From: Thermotoga neapolitana DSM 4359
GTDB taxonomy: Bacteria > Thermotogota > Thermotogae > Thermotogales > Thermotogaceae
Assembly: GCF_000018945.1 (NCBI RefSeq)
Contig: NC_011978.1
Coordinates: forward strand, 186,001 to 250,000
Direction of reading: 5' to 3'
Length of the DNA: 64,000 nt
Below, piece by piece: positions 23,601-29,845 of the stretch. Below the pieces are notes generated by a model. That model did no database searches and had not been told where the DNA came from. It worked only from the letters and a program-made list of their open reading frames with translations. The translations under genes were made by a program, and so were the position numbers. Numbering within the stretch: the first letter of the stretch is position 1; each line of letters begins with the position of its first letter.

Positions 23601-24421
23601 TGAACAATCTTGATCTGCTCTATGTTGGACGACATCAGAATTCTTTCTGCCAGATCTTTGGTGAGGATATCCCACTTTTCCGCTATTTTTCTGTCACCGT
23701 CGTAGATGTCTTCGAGGATGATAGAACCAACGTGTAAAAGGAGACTATCCTCATCGTCTGCATCCAGGAATGTGGGATAGAGTGAGAGAATATCCTCGTC
23801 TTTTTCGTATCCTATGGTCTTCAGAAACAGAAAGAGATTGACCTTTTTCCCATCCAAACCAGCGTAGAGAACACCATCGTACGGATCGAGGATAACCTCG
23901 AGCCATGCTCCTCGGGAGGGGAGGAAGTATCCACCGTACTCTTCTCTGTCTATGTATTCAGAGGAGAAGTACAGACCTGGAGAGACCACTATTTGATTGA
24001 CAACGACCCTTTCAGCACCGTTTATTATGAAGGTACCTCTTTCCGTCATGTAGGGAATGTACCCCAGGAACACTTCTTCTTCCTTCATTTCACCGCTTTT
24101 CAGGTCTGTGAGCCGTGCGGTTGCGTACACGGGAACACTGTAGGTCAAACCCTTGGCCTTGCACTCCAGGGGATCAACGGTAGGATCTCCCACTCTTGTG
24201 GAGACGAATTCGAGGGCGAATCCTTTGTCGGATCTTTTCAAATCTGAACGGGTCGATTGTGAGTAAATGGGGGAAAACTTTTTGAGGACTTCGAGAAGGC
24301 CTTTTTCAAGAAACTTCTGGTAGGAGCTTTTCTGAATTTCCACAAGGTCAGGTACTGGTAGGGGTTCATGAGTTTTGCCGAAGGAAACCCTCGTTCTCCT
24401 ACCACAGGAAATCTCTTTCAT
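20633..24421 (-). CDS. rpoB: DNA-directed RNA polymerase subunit beta
   Basis: 1262 residues. Conserved stretches include the rifampicin pocket ([20 protein letters not shown]), [30 protein letters not shown] and the C-terminal [22 protein letters not shown] 24421 is preceded by GAGGTGAGAAA; the ATG five codons further upstream lacks a site. It is separated from rplL by a strong hairpin and is followed closely by rpoC. Confidence 0.99.
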   Translation of the reverse strand: MKEISCGRRTRVSFGKTHEPLPVPDLVEIQKSSYQKFLEKGLLEVLKKFSPIYSQSTRSDLKRSDKGFALEFVSTRVGDPTVDPLECKAKGLTYSVPVYATARLTDLKSGEMKEEEVFLGYIPYMTERGTFIINGAERVVVNQIVVSPGLYFSSEYIDREEYGGYFLPSRGAWLEVILDPYDGVLYAGLDGKKVNLFLFLKTIGYEKDEDILSLYPTFLDADDEDSLLLHVGSIILEDIYDGDRKIAEKWDILTKDLAERILMSSNIEQIKIVHPIAQNTFEKMLEILSTGEESETEEERTKVYGLNEVTVVDAYLEIFRRLRPEELPRINAAKRYLHDLFFNSERYDLSEVGRYKVNERLKNAYIRYLIEVEGEDPEEARKKTYSETATILKPLDIVLASRILFDYFERRYINDFEIDSYELKSLIRIFKEEYLSKRKTAPYDLRKLITTFRRNYDVTSDIGVFAAIRYVSNINKELPSIPFDTKDHLGNKRVRSVGELVQREFERLFARAQKAIQERLTLISSLSKVSIQSLINIKSIISTVNQFFAMNQLSQFMDQVNPLSELTHKRRVSAVGPGGLRRESKVFEARNVHYSQYGRLCPIETPEGANIGFITSLAIYAKVDEYGFLMTPYRKVVNGKVTDEIVYLRANEEEEYKIVPATTPVDEEGNIIPERVVARMGEDIRLVPREEVDLMDVSTKQPFSVSASLIPFLEHDDASRALMGSNMQRQAVPLLKTEAPLVGTGMEWEAAKNSGYVVLARHNGIVKEVDASKIVIHRTDENGNPMYDENGNPVLDEYRLLKFVRSNQDTTINQKPIVNEGDFVKEGDPIADGPATDMGELALGRNILVAFMPWEGYNYEDAILVSQELLEEDVFTSVHIEVYETQARETRLGPEEITADIPNVSKELLKNLDENGIIRVGAYVVSDYGVGSQAILVGKVTPKGEGDTTPEEKIIRSVFGERGRDVKDTSLRLPHGVEGRVIRVDVYDQNDIADLGSGVLKLVRVYVATRKTLDIGDKLAGRHGNKGVVSNILPKEDMPFLPDGTPVQMVLNPLGIPSRMNVGQILETHLGWLAKLTGKWFATPVFEGAKEDEILKPLYEERKKRGLHLGDDENNPTGKVILRDGRTGEPFDNPVVVGYMYMLKLVHIAKEKIHARSTGPYSLIHQQPLGGKSHFGGQRLGEMEVWALEAYGAAHTLAEMLTIKSDDIKGRNETYKAILKNMNIPEPGVPESFRVLIKELRGLALDVRLYDENGNEIDIDKY

Positions 24422-24540
24422 TTTCTCACCTCTCATTGTGGAGTGAAAAACCCCCAGGATGTATTTTCTCCTGGGTTTCAGTTGCTGGAGAAGAGAGAAG
24501 CGAGTCGGGCGAGAAGAGATACTCGTACCGCACTCTTTTT

Positions 24541-24585
24541 ATTAAAACACAAAAACCCTGTACCGGCAAGACCCGGTACAGGGTT
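24541..24585 (-). terminator. rplL-rpoB attenuator hairpin
   Basis: A perfect 13-bp stem (54-66 with 73-85 of 24500s) with a six-base loop is followed on the minus strand by TTTTTGTGTTTT. It lies in the 192-bp gap between rplL and rpoB, the position of the partial terminator known in E. coli, and probably lowers polymerase relative to L7/L12 expression. Confidence 0.88.
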
Positions 24586-24613
24586 GCAACATACTTTTTT
24601 CACAAACGAAAAT

Positions 24614-24997
24614 TTACTTCAATTCCACCTCGGCACCAGCTTCTTCGAGCTTCTTCTTGATCTCTTCGGCCTCTTCCTTGGAAACGCCGCTCTTGATGAC
24701 GGCATCCGGCGTTCCTGCCTTTTCGACGAGATCCTTTGCCTCTTTCAAACCAAGACCCGTGATCTCTCTCACAACTTTGATCACCTGAACTTTGTTCTGG
24801 CCGAAGCTCTTCAGGATCACATCGAATTCCGTCTTCTCTTCCTGAGCAGCTCCAGCAGCACCTGCCACAGGCGCAGCAGCAACCGCCACGGGAGCAGCAG
24901 CCGTCACACCGAATTTGTCCTCCAGCTTTTTAACGAGTTCTGCCAGCTCTGAAACCGTCAGTTTCTCGATAGCTTCAACGATTTCATCAATCGTCAT
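24614..24997 (-). CDS. rplL: 50S ribosomal protein L7/L12
   Basis: 127 residues: N-terminal dimerisation helix ([13 protein letters not shown]), an Ala/Pro/Val-rich flexible hinge (about 35-55) and the C-terminal factor-binding domain with [12 protein letters not shown]. It forms the stalk that recruits translation GTPases. ATG 24997 lies seven bases after GGAGGTG; the upstream in-frame extension is a shadow. Confidence 0.98.
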
Positions 24998-25013
24998 CTC
25001 TACACACCTCCAC

Positions 25014-25553
25014 TCATTCAGATTTTTTCTCTTTAACGGCATTGAGCACAAGCACAAGGTTCCTCAGAATTCCACTCAACACGAAGACAAGACCAGATAT
25101 CGGTGCCTTCACGCGACCAACGAGCATAGCGTAGAGTTCTTCTTTGGATGGAAGTTTCGCTATCTTTTCCACTTCTTCCGAAGAGAACTTCCTTCCCTCA
25201 AGGAATCCACCTTTGAGTTTTGAGAGATCTGCGTTCTTTTCCTTGTAGAAGTTGTAGATGATCTTCACCGCCTCAACTGGATCACCGTCGGTGACGTAGA
25301 GAACAGCGGTAGGACCTTTGAGAAATTCTTCATATCCTTCGTAGCCTGCATCCTTCAGTGAAAGGGTGAGGAGTGTGTTCTTCACAACTTTGAATCTGGC
25401 ACCGCCGTTGTACTTTTCTCTCAGCCTGGAACGGAGTTCTGTGAGATCGGCTACGGTGAACCCTGTAAAATCTGCGAACAGTGCCAGGGATGATCTCTTG
25501 AATATCTCGGTCATCTCTTTCACTATTGCTTCTTTTTGTTGTCTGGTCAGCAA
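25014..25553 (-). CDS. rplJ: 50S ribosomal protein L10
   Basis: 179 residues; binds 23S rRNA and anchors L7/L12 dimers through its C-terminal helix. [20 protein letters not shown] and [11 protein letters not shown] are family features. The start is TTG at 25553, six bases after GGGAGGTG, giving MLTRQQKE, the T. maritima N-terminus as I remember it. It is preceded by an L10 leader and terminator, and followed 16 bp later by rplL. Confidence 0.97.
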
Positions 25554-25567
25554 CGAATTCACCTCCC

Positions 25568-25602
25568 AAAAAAATTTTGTGGACCCCGGAGGGTCCACAA
25601 AA
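25568..25602 (-). terminator. terminator in the rplJ leader
   Basis: A 12-bp perfect stem (75-86 with 91-102) and a four-base loop are followed on the minus strand by a run of seven T. It sits between the L10 leader and the rplJ ribosome site, so it can cap readthrough from rplA or act with the leader in attenuation. Confidence 0.85.
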
Positions 25603-25603
25603 A

Positions 25604-25685
25604 GGCCTTAGTGCCCTTTTGGGACGCCTCCGGCAGGATGTTTAACCCGGAAAGGGACCTGCCATCTACGGCGTCGCTCGGCTAT
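25604..25685 (-). ncRNA. ribosomal protein L10 leader
   Basis: On the minus strand GACGCC pairs with GGCGTC (670-675 with 623-628), an inner helix GGCAGG/CCTGCC encloses an internal loop with GTAGAT on one side, and a GGGTTAAACAT loop caps it. This matches the kink-turn-containing leader bound by L10(L12)4 upstream of rplJ in many bacteria, which represses the rplJL operon autogenously. Confidence 0.85.
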
Positions 25686-25701
25686 TTGTTTTTACTATCA
25701 C

Positions 25702-26403
25702 TTACTCATTCAAAATGCTCTGGAGATTCAATTTTATCCCTGGTCCCATTGTAGAAGCGAGAACCGCCTTCTTTATAAACTGTCCCTTCACTCCCGCCGG
25801 TTTCATCTGCATAATCTGCTTGATGGCGGATATGACGTTTTCTTTGATTTTTTCATTATCAAAGCTCTTCTTTCCTACAGGTATATGAATGTTTCCCGTT
25901 TTGTCTGTTCTGACCTCTATCCTTCCCTTTTTGAACTCTTTAACAGCCTCCGCTACCTCGTTCGTGACGGTCCCGGATTTCGGCGAGGGCATCAGTCCCC
26001 TGGGTCCGAGTATCTTTCCGAGTCTTCCTATCACCCTCATCATGTCTGGAGTTGCTATCGCGACATCAAAATCAAGGAAACCTTCTTTTTCTATCTTCTC
26101 CACAAGATCCTCCGCTCCCACGTAATCTGCTCCTGCTTCCTGTGCTTCTTTGGCCTTTTCTCCCCTTGCAAACACGAGGACTTTGACCTCTTTTCCTGTT
26201 CCATGAGGAAGAACGATGGTTCCTCTTATGTGCTGGTCAGGCTTTCTGTAATCTATTCCCGTCTGGATGTGAAGCTCTATAGTTTCATCGAACTTCGCGG
26301 TGGCCGTTTTCTTGACGAGCTCCACCGCTTCGTCCAGATCATAGTACTTTGTACGATCCACCAGCTTTTTTGCTTCCAGATATCTTTTGGAGTGCTTCGG
26401 CAT
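25702..26403 (-). CDS. rplA: 50S ribosomal protein L1
   Basis: 233 residues, full length. The block [19 protein letters not shown] is the L1 signature, and the N-terminal [16 protein letters not shown] is usual. It binds 23S rRNA at the L1 stalk and in many bacteria represses the rplK-rplA mRNA. It follows rplK by 23 bp with a GGAGGAGG ribosome site. Confidence 0.98.
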
Positions 26404-26426
26404 TACGCCTCCTCCTTTCCGTTACA

Positions 26427-26852
26427 TCAGTCTACCACTTCTATTCCCATGCTTCTGGCCGTTCCCTCTATGATCCTCATGGCTGCCTCAAGGTCGTTGG
26501 CGTTCAGGTCCGGCATCTTTATTTTTGCGATCTCTTCGATCTGTTTTCTGGTGACCTTACCAACGATTTTTCTCTTCGGTTCAGAAGAACCACTCTCTAT
26601 GCCCGCGGCTTTCTTCAAGAGAAAAGACGCAGGGGGTGTTTTGATGATGAAGGTGAACGATTTGTCTTCGTACACAGTGATAACGACAGGAAGAATCATT
26701 CCTGCCTTGTCCGCTGTTTCTGCGTTGAATCTCTTACAGAACTCCATGATGTTCACACCATGCTGTCCCAGAGCGGGTCCAACCGGTGGCGCAGGCGTAG
26801 CCTTTCCCGCCGGTAACTGCAACTTGATCTGAGCCGCTACCTTCTTCGCCAT
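26427..26852 (-). CDS. rplK: 50S ribosomal protein L11
   Basis: 141 residues. The N-terminal domain has the proline pair [20 protein letters not shown] (thiostrepton-site domain); the C-terminal rRNA-binding domain ends [19 protein letters not shown]. Gene order nusG-rplK-rplA is the standard bacterial one. Confidence 0.99.
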   Translation of the reverse strand: MAKKVAAQIKLQLPAGKATPAPPVGPALGQHGVNIMEFCKRFNAETADKAGMILPVVITVYEDKSFTFIIKTPPASFLLKKAAGIESGSSEPKRKIVGKVTRKQIEEIAKIKMPDLNANDLEAAMRIIEGTARSMGIEVVD

Positions 26853-26903
26853 GTTTCCGAACCTCCTTATGCGTGGTACGGAACTCTCCTCCCACGTTTT
26901 CTC

Positions 26904-27965
26904 TCACTCGATCTTCTCCACTTCGGAGACGTGGAGCACAACGGGCGTTTCTCTTCCAAAGATGGTAACGTTGACCTTCAGTTCCTGTCTTTCCGGATCT
27001 ATCTCTTTGATGACACCAGCGAAATCTTCGAATGGACCACTTATGATTTTCACCGTATCTCCCACTTTGAAACCCATTTCCACCTTGACAGGCTTCTTCT
27101 TCTCTTCGTACTCCTCAAGACCAGCAAGTCTCAGAATAGGTCTTATCTCTTTATCCTTGACGGGAATGGGTTGTCCACCGGAACTCACAAATCCCATGAC
27201 GTAAGGCACAGAACGGACAAAGTTGTACGCTTCATCGTTCATGATCATCTCTATGAAGACGTATCCCGGAAAGAGTTTCCTCTTCTTTGTTTTGTAGATC
27301 CTGATCTCTTTTCTCGTTGGATAATCGACGACTTCGACCCTTCCAGAAACCTTTGCAAAGAATTTTCTAGCTTCTGCGAGCATTTCTCCTTGTTTCACTT
27401 CTTTTCCTTTTTTTATTCTTGTCCTGTCAAAGACATCCTTTGGAATGTAGTAAACATCCTGTTCTCCCTCTGGTGTCTGAACGACCACCTTCTTCATGCG
27501 CTCTATCTCAACGATCCTACCATCGAGTTCACAGATGTACTCTTCGTTCTTTGAGAGAGGCAGTCCCTGTTTGACTTTTGTGCCAACTTTCAAACCTGTT
27601 TCGATACCGGCCGACTCGGGTATGTAGTAGGTTTTTGTGTACTTTTTGTCGATGGTTTCTATCACTATCCTCCTCACGTTTTTCACTTCGACGATTACAC
27701 CGTTTCGTCTCGCGTAGATGGGAGGTTCTTCGGCTATGAGATCTCCCTTGTTCACATCCTTGCCGTTGTTAACATGCAACTTGGCTTTGGGGGAGAGAAT
27801 GATCCTCTCAGAAGGACTGGTAGCATCCAAGACCACTTCCTCAGGAATCACTATCCGACCAACAAGATTCCTGATACCTGTGGCTTCTATTTTTCTTTCG
27901 ATGTTTTCTTTAACCTTTTCCTCGTAGCCTGACATGGTGACTATTATGTACCAGTTCTTTTTCAT
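26904..27965 (-). CDS. nusG: transcription elongation/antitermination factor NusG with Thermotoga insertion
   Basis: 353 residues, against about 180 in E. coli. The NGN domain begins MKKNWYIIVTMSGYE and resumes at GYVFIEMIMNDEAYNFVRSV; between them (about residues 45-230) lies an inserted beta-rich domain with two similar segments (GDLIAEEPPIYARRNG; GEMLAEARKFFAKVSG). The C-terminal KOW domain has FKVGDTVKIISGPFEDFAG. This domain II is known in T. maritima NusG. It couples RNA polymerase to Rho or ribosomal protein S10. It follows secE by 11 bp. Confidence 0.97.
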   Translation of the reverse strand: MKKNWYIIVTMSGYEEKVKENIERKIEATGIRNLVGRIVIPEEVVLDATSPSERIILSPKAKLHVNNGKDVNKGDLIAEEPPIYARRNGVIVEVKNVRRIVIETIDKKYTKTYYIPESAGIETGLKVGTKVKQGLPLSKNEEYICELDGRIVEIERMKKVVVQTPEGEQDVYYIPKDVFDRTRIKKGKEVKQGEMLAEARKFFAKVSGRVEVVDYPTRKEIRIYKTKKRKLFPGYVFIEMIMNDEAYNFVRSVPYVMGFVSSGGQPIPVKDKEIRPILRLAGLEEYEEKKKPVKVEMGFKVGDTVKIISGPFEDFAGVIKEIDPERQELKVNVTIFGRETPVVLHVSEVEKIE

Positions 27966-27976
27966 CGCTCATCACC

Positions 27977-28174
27977 TTATCCTATGCCGAGTGCTTTGAA
28001 AATAGCACTAACCACGCCAGAGAATATGAAATCCAGCACAAAAAAATAAAGCCCCGTGACTATCAGAATTACGAGAACAACACTGAAGGAAGTCAGGAGC
28101 TCCTTTCGGGAGGGCCAGGAGATTTTCTTTGCCTCGGCGATCACTTCTCTGAAAAATCTTCGAAGTTTTTCCAC
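27977..28174 (-). CDS. secE: preprotein translocase subunit SecE
   Basis: 65 residues with one transmembrane helix (about 30-50) and the amphipathic EAKKISWPSRKEL motif typical of short SecE. It stabilises SecY in the inner membrane. The start is GTG. It lies between tRNA-Trp and nusG in the same transcript. Confidence 0.95.
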   Translation of the reverse strand: MEKLRRFFREVIAEAKKISWPSRKELLTSFSVVLVILIVTGLYFFVLDFIFSGVVSAIFKALGIG

Positions 28175-28200
28175 CTTTCATGCCCCCTCAGATCACAAAA

Positions 28201-28276
28201 TGGCAGGGCCGGCAGGACTCGAACCCGCAACCACCGGTTTTGGAGACCGGCGCTCTACCAGTTGAGCTACGGCCCT
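28201..28276 (-). tRNA. tRNA-Trp (anticodon CCA)
   Basis: Acceptor stem AGGGCCG pairs with CGGCCCT; the anticodon loop reads CTCCAAA; the T loop is TTCGAGT; CCA is encoded. It lies between rpmG and secE and is presumably processed from their transcript. Confidence 0.97.
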
Positions 28277-28280
28277 GCGA

Positions 28281-28430
28281 TTATGCCTTTGTTTCGGTAT
28301 GAACAGTGTGAGAATTGCACTTTGGACAGTATTTTCTCAACTCAAGTTTTGCTCTCTTGTCTTTGTTCTTCGTAGTATAGTAATTCTTGTTTCCACACTT
28401 GGAACATTTCAGAGCTACCAGCACTCGCAT
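28281..28430 (-). CDS. rpmG: 50S ribosomal protein L33
   Basis: 49 residues beginning MRVLVALKCSKCGNKNYY, with two CxxC pairs (KCSKCG and YCPKCN) expected to bind zinc. It is encoded between tRNA-Tyr and tRNA-Trp, the common bacterial position before secE-nusG. It is easily missed because of its length. Confidence 0.97.
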   Translation of the reverse strand: MRVLVALKCSKCGNKNYYTTKNKDKRAKLELRKYCPKCNSHTVHTETKA

Positions 28431-28457
28431 GTTGTTTCACCCTTTCCTGAAAAAATC

Positions 28458-28544
28458 TGGTGGTGGGGGGAGGATTTGAACCTCCGAAGGCATTCTGCCA
28501 GCGGATTTACAGTCCGCCCCCTTTGGCCACTCGGGCACCCCACC
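28458..28544 (-). tRNA. tRNA-Tyr (anticodon GUA)
   Basis: Class II tRNA with a long variable arm. Acceptor stem GGTGGGG/CCCCACC, anticodon loop CTGTAAA, T loop TTCAAAT, and CCA encoded at the minus-strand 3' end. Confidence 0.97.
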
Positions 28545-28558
28545 ACTGAGAATCCCGT

Positions 28559-28634
28559 TGGAGCCAGCGGTGGGACTCGAACCCACAACCTACTGATTAC
28601 AAATCAGTCGCTCTACCGGTTGAGCTACGCTGGC
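28559..28634 (-). tRNA. tRNA-Thr (anticodon UGU)
   Basis: Acceptor stem GCCAGCG/CGCTGGC, anticodon stem ACTGA/TCAGT with TTTGTAA loop, T loop TTCGAGT, discriminator U, CCA encoded. Confidence 0.97.
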
Positions 28635-28656
28635 CCTATTTTTTCGAAGACCTTTA

Positions 28657-28729
28657 TGGCGGCGGTGGGACTCGAACCCACGACACGGTGATTATGAATC
28701 ACCCGCTCTCGCCGCTGAGCTACGCCGCC
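28657..28729 (-). tRNA. tRNA with CAU anticodon (elongator Met or Ile2), CCA not encoded
   Basis: Acceptor stem GGCGGCG/CGCCGCC, anticodon stem GGTGA/TCACC around TTCATAA, T loop TTCGAGT. The three G-C pairs that mark initiator tRNA are absent from the anticodon stem, so it is elongator Met or the Ile tRNA read after lysidine modification. The discriminator A is followed by TAA, so CCA must be added enzymatically, unlike the other tRNAs here. It is the first gene of the long minus-strand array. Confidence 0.93.
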
Positions 28730-28744
28730 CAGGACCGTTTGATA

Positions 28745-28773
28745 ATTTTACTATCACACTTCTTTCTTGTCAA
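28745..28773 (-). promoter_or_regulatory. promoter of the tRNA-rpmG-secE-nusG array
   Basis: On the minus strand, a perfect TTGACA (28768-28773) is followed after 17 bp by TAAAAT (28745-28750), just upstream of the CAU tRNA. It is the strongest promoter visible for the array down to rpoC, although internal promoters may exist. Confidence 0.85.
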
Positions 28774-28807
28774 CCTGGTTCACACTTGAGAATTTTGAAA
28801 AGTGTGT

Positions 28808-28835
28808 TAAAATAATAAGGAGAGCGACGCTCTCC
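28808..28835 (-). terminator. terminator of the second CAU tRNA
   Basis: A perfect 7-bp stem (GGAGAGC/GCTCTCC, three-base loop, 28819-28835) is followed on the minus strand by TTATTATTTT. It separates this tRNA from the array that starts at 28773. Confidence 0.75.
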
Positions 28836-28845
28836 TTTCTAAATC

Positions 28846-28921
28846 TGGTGGGCTCGGGAGGATTCGAACCCCCGACCACCCGGTTATGAGCCGGGCGCTC
28901 TGCCAGCTGAGCTACGAGCCC
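28846..28921 (-). tRNA. tRNA with CAU anticodon (elongator Met or Ile2), CCA encoded
   Basis: Acceptor stem GGGCTCG/CGAGCCC, anticodon stem CCCGG/CCGGG around CTCATAA, T loop TTCGAAT. It is not an initiator by its anticodon stem. Together with the tRNA at 28657 it probably makes the Met/Ile2 pair; I cannot say which is which. Confidence 0.93.
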
Positions 28922-28933
28922 ATACCGCACTAG

Positions 28934-28962
28934 ATTATATTCTAACACATCCCTCTTGTCAA
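28934..28962 (-). promoter_or_regulatory. promoter of the second CAU tRNA
   Basis: On the minus strand TTGACA (28957-28962), 17 bp, TATAAT (28934-28939), a consensus promoter 12 bp before the tRNA. Confidence 0.88.
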
Positions 28963-28976
28963 GGAGTGTGATCAGT

Positions 28977-29129
28977 ATGAAGAAAGATCCTGTCAAGGAA
29001 ATGCTCGGAAAATACCCGAGGATCCTTGTGATAAAGGCCGCTTTGAAGATCCTGAAAGACGGCAACAAGATTGACAGGGAGCGGATCGAAAAGACCATTG
29101 TCAAAATCATGACGAAAAAAGAGGGCTGA
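28977..29129 (+). CDS. small basic protein of 50 residues, unknown function
   Basis: Begins MKKDPVKEMLGKYPRILVIK and ends MTKKEG; highly charged, with two predicted helices and no membrane segment or cysteine. AAGGAG lies ten bases before the ATG. The stop codon lies inside the stem of a clean terminator, so this is an independent short transcript. Amino-acid composition looks like real protein rather than chance. I do not recognise a family; RpoZ was considered and does not fit. Confidence 0.6.
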   Translation: MKKDPVKEMLGKYPRILVIKAALKILKDGNKIDRERIEKTIVKIMTKKEG

Positions 29130-29146
29130 GGAAACTCAGCCCTTTT
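29123..29146 (+). terminator. intrinsic terminator after the 50-residue gene
   Basis: An 8-bp perfect stem (29123-29130 with 29135-29142) closed by a GAAA tetraloop, then TTTT. The stem contains the stop codon of the small gene. Confidence 0.85.
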
Positions 29147-29192
29147 ATGATAGTATTTATCAGAGGAACCCTTCAACCGAGGAGGATCAGTC

Positions 29193-29843
29193 ATGAAAAT
29201 ACCCGTTCTCGACAAGGGATTCGTCGAACTGGTAGACGTCATGGGAAACGATCTTTCGGCAGTCCGAGCCGCCAGAGTTTCTTTCAACATGGAACTGAAA
29301 GACGAAGAAAAAGACAGACGCCTTGTTGAATACCTCATGAGACACGGCCACGAGTCTCCTTTCGAACACATCGTGTTCACCTTCCACGTGAAGGCACCTA
29401 TATTCGTTGCAAGACAGTGGTTCAGGCACAGAATCGCTTCCTACAACGAATTGAGTGGGAGATACTCGAAACTCACCTACGAGTTCTACATTCCTCCTCT
29501 ACAGCGTTTTGGGCAGACCAGGATCGTCCCCGAAAAGGTCATCGAGAAAATATCGCACGTGGTGAACGAGTCTTATCAGACTTACATGGAATTGCTCGAA
29601 GCTGGAGTTCCCAGGGAAGTCGCCAGGATAGTGCTCCCTCTCAACCTCTACACGCGATTTTACTGGACCGTGAACGCAAGAAGTCTCATGAACTTTCTGA
29701 ATCTGAGGGCAGATTCACATGCACAGTGGGAAATTCAGCAGTACGCCGTTGCCATAGCAAAGATCTTCAGAGAGAAATGCCCCTGGACGTACGAAGCCTT
29801 CATCAAATACGCCTACAAAGGAGATCTCCTGAGGGAGGTATGA
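29193..29843 (+). CDS. thyX: flavin-dependent thymidylate synthase ThyX
   Basis: 216 residues; makes dTMP from dUMP using methylene-tetrahydrofolate and FAD. The ThyX motif is visible as [16 protein letters not shown], and [23 protein letters not shown] forms the FAD/dUMP site. It is the ortholog of T. maritima TM0449. The ATG follows GAGGAGG. The stop overlaps a possible upstream start of bamA. Confidence 0.98.
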   Translation: MKIPVLDKGFVELVDVMGNDLSAVRAARVSFNMELKDEEKDRRLVEYLMRHGHESPFEHIVFTFHVKAPIFVARQWFRHRIASYNELSGRYSKLTYEFYIPPLQRFGQTRIVPEKVIEKISHVVNESYQTYMELLEAGVPREVARIVLPLNLYTRFYWTVNARSLMNFLNLRADSHAQWEIQQYAVAIAKIFREKCPWTYEAFIKYAYKGDLLREV

Positions 29844-29845
29844 GC

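Noticed and set aside
25604-25685. Possible riboswitch before rplJ
   Set aside because: Helices and position fit the known L10 leader, so no new element is needed.
28200-28930. Repeat array or CRISPR-like spacing in the region of regularly spaced motifs
   Set aside because: The repeated TTCGA and GAGCTAC-type strings are the T and D arms of clustered tRNA genes.
29417-29845. N-terminal extension of bamA
   Set aside because: Frame is open only because it lies within thyX; a signal peptide and ribosome site mark the true start at 29846.
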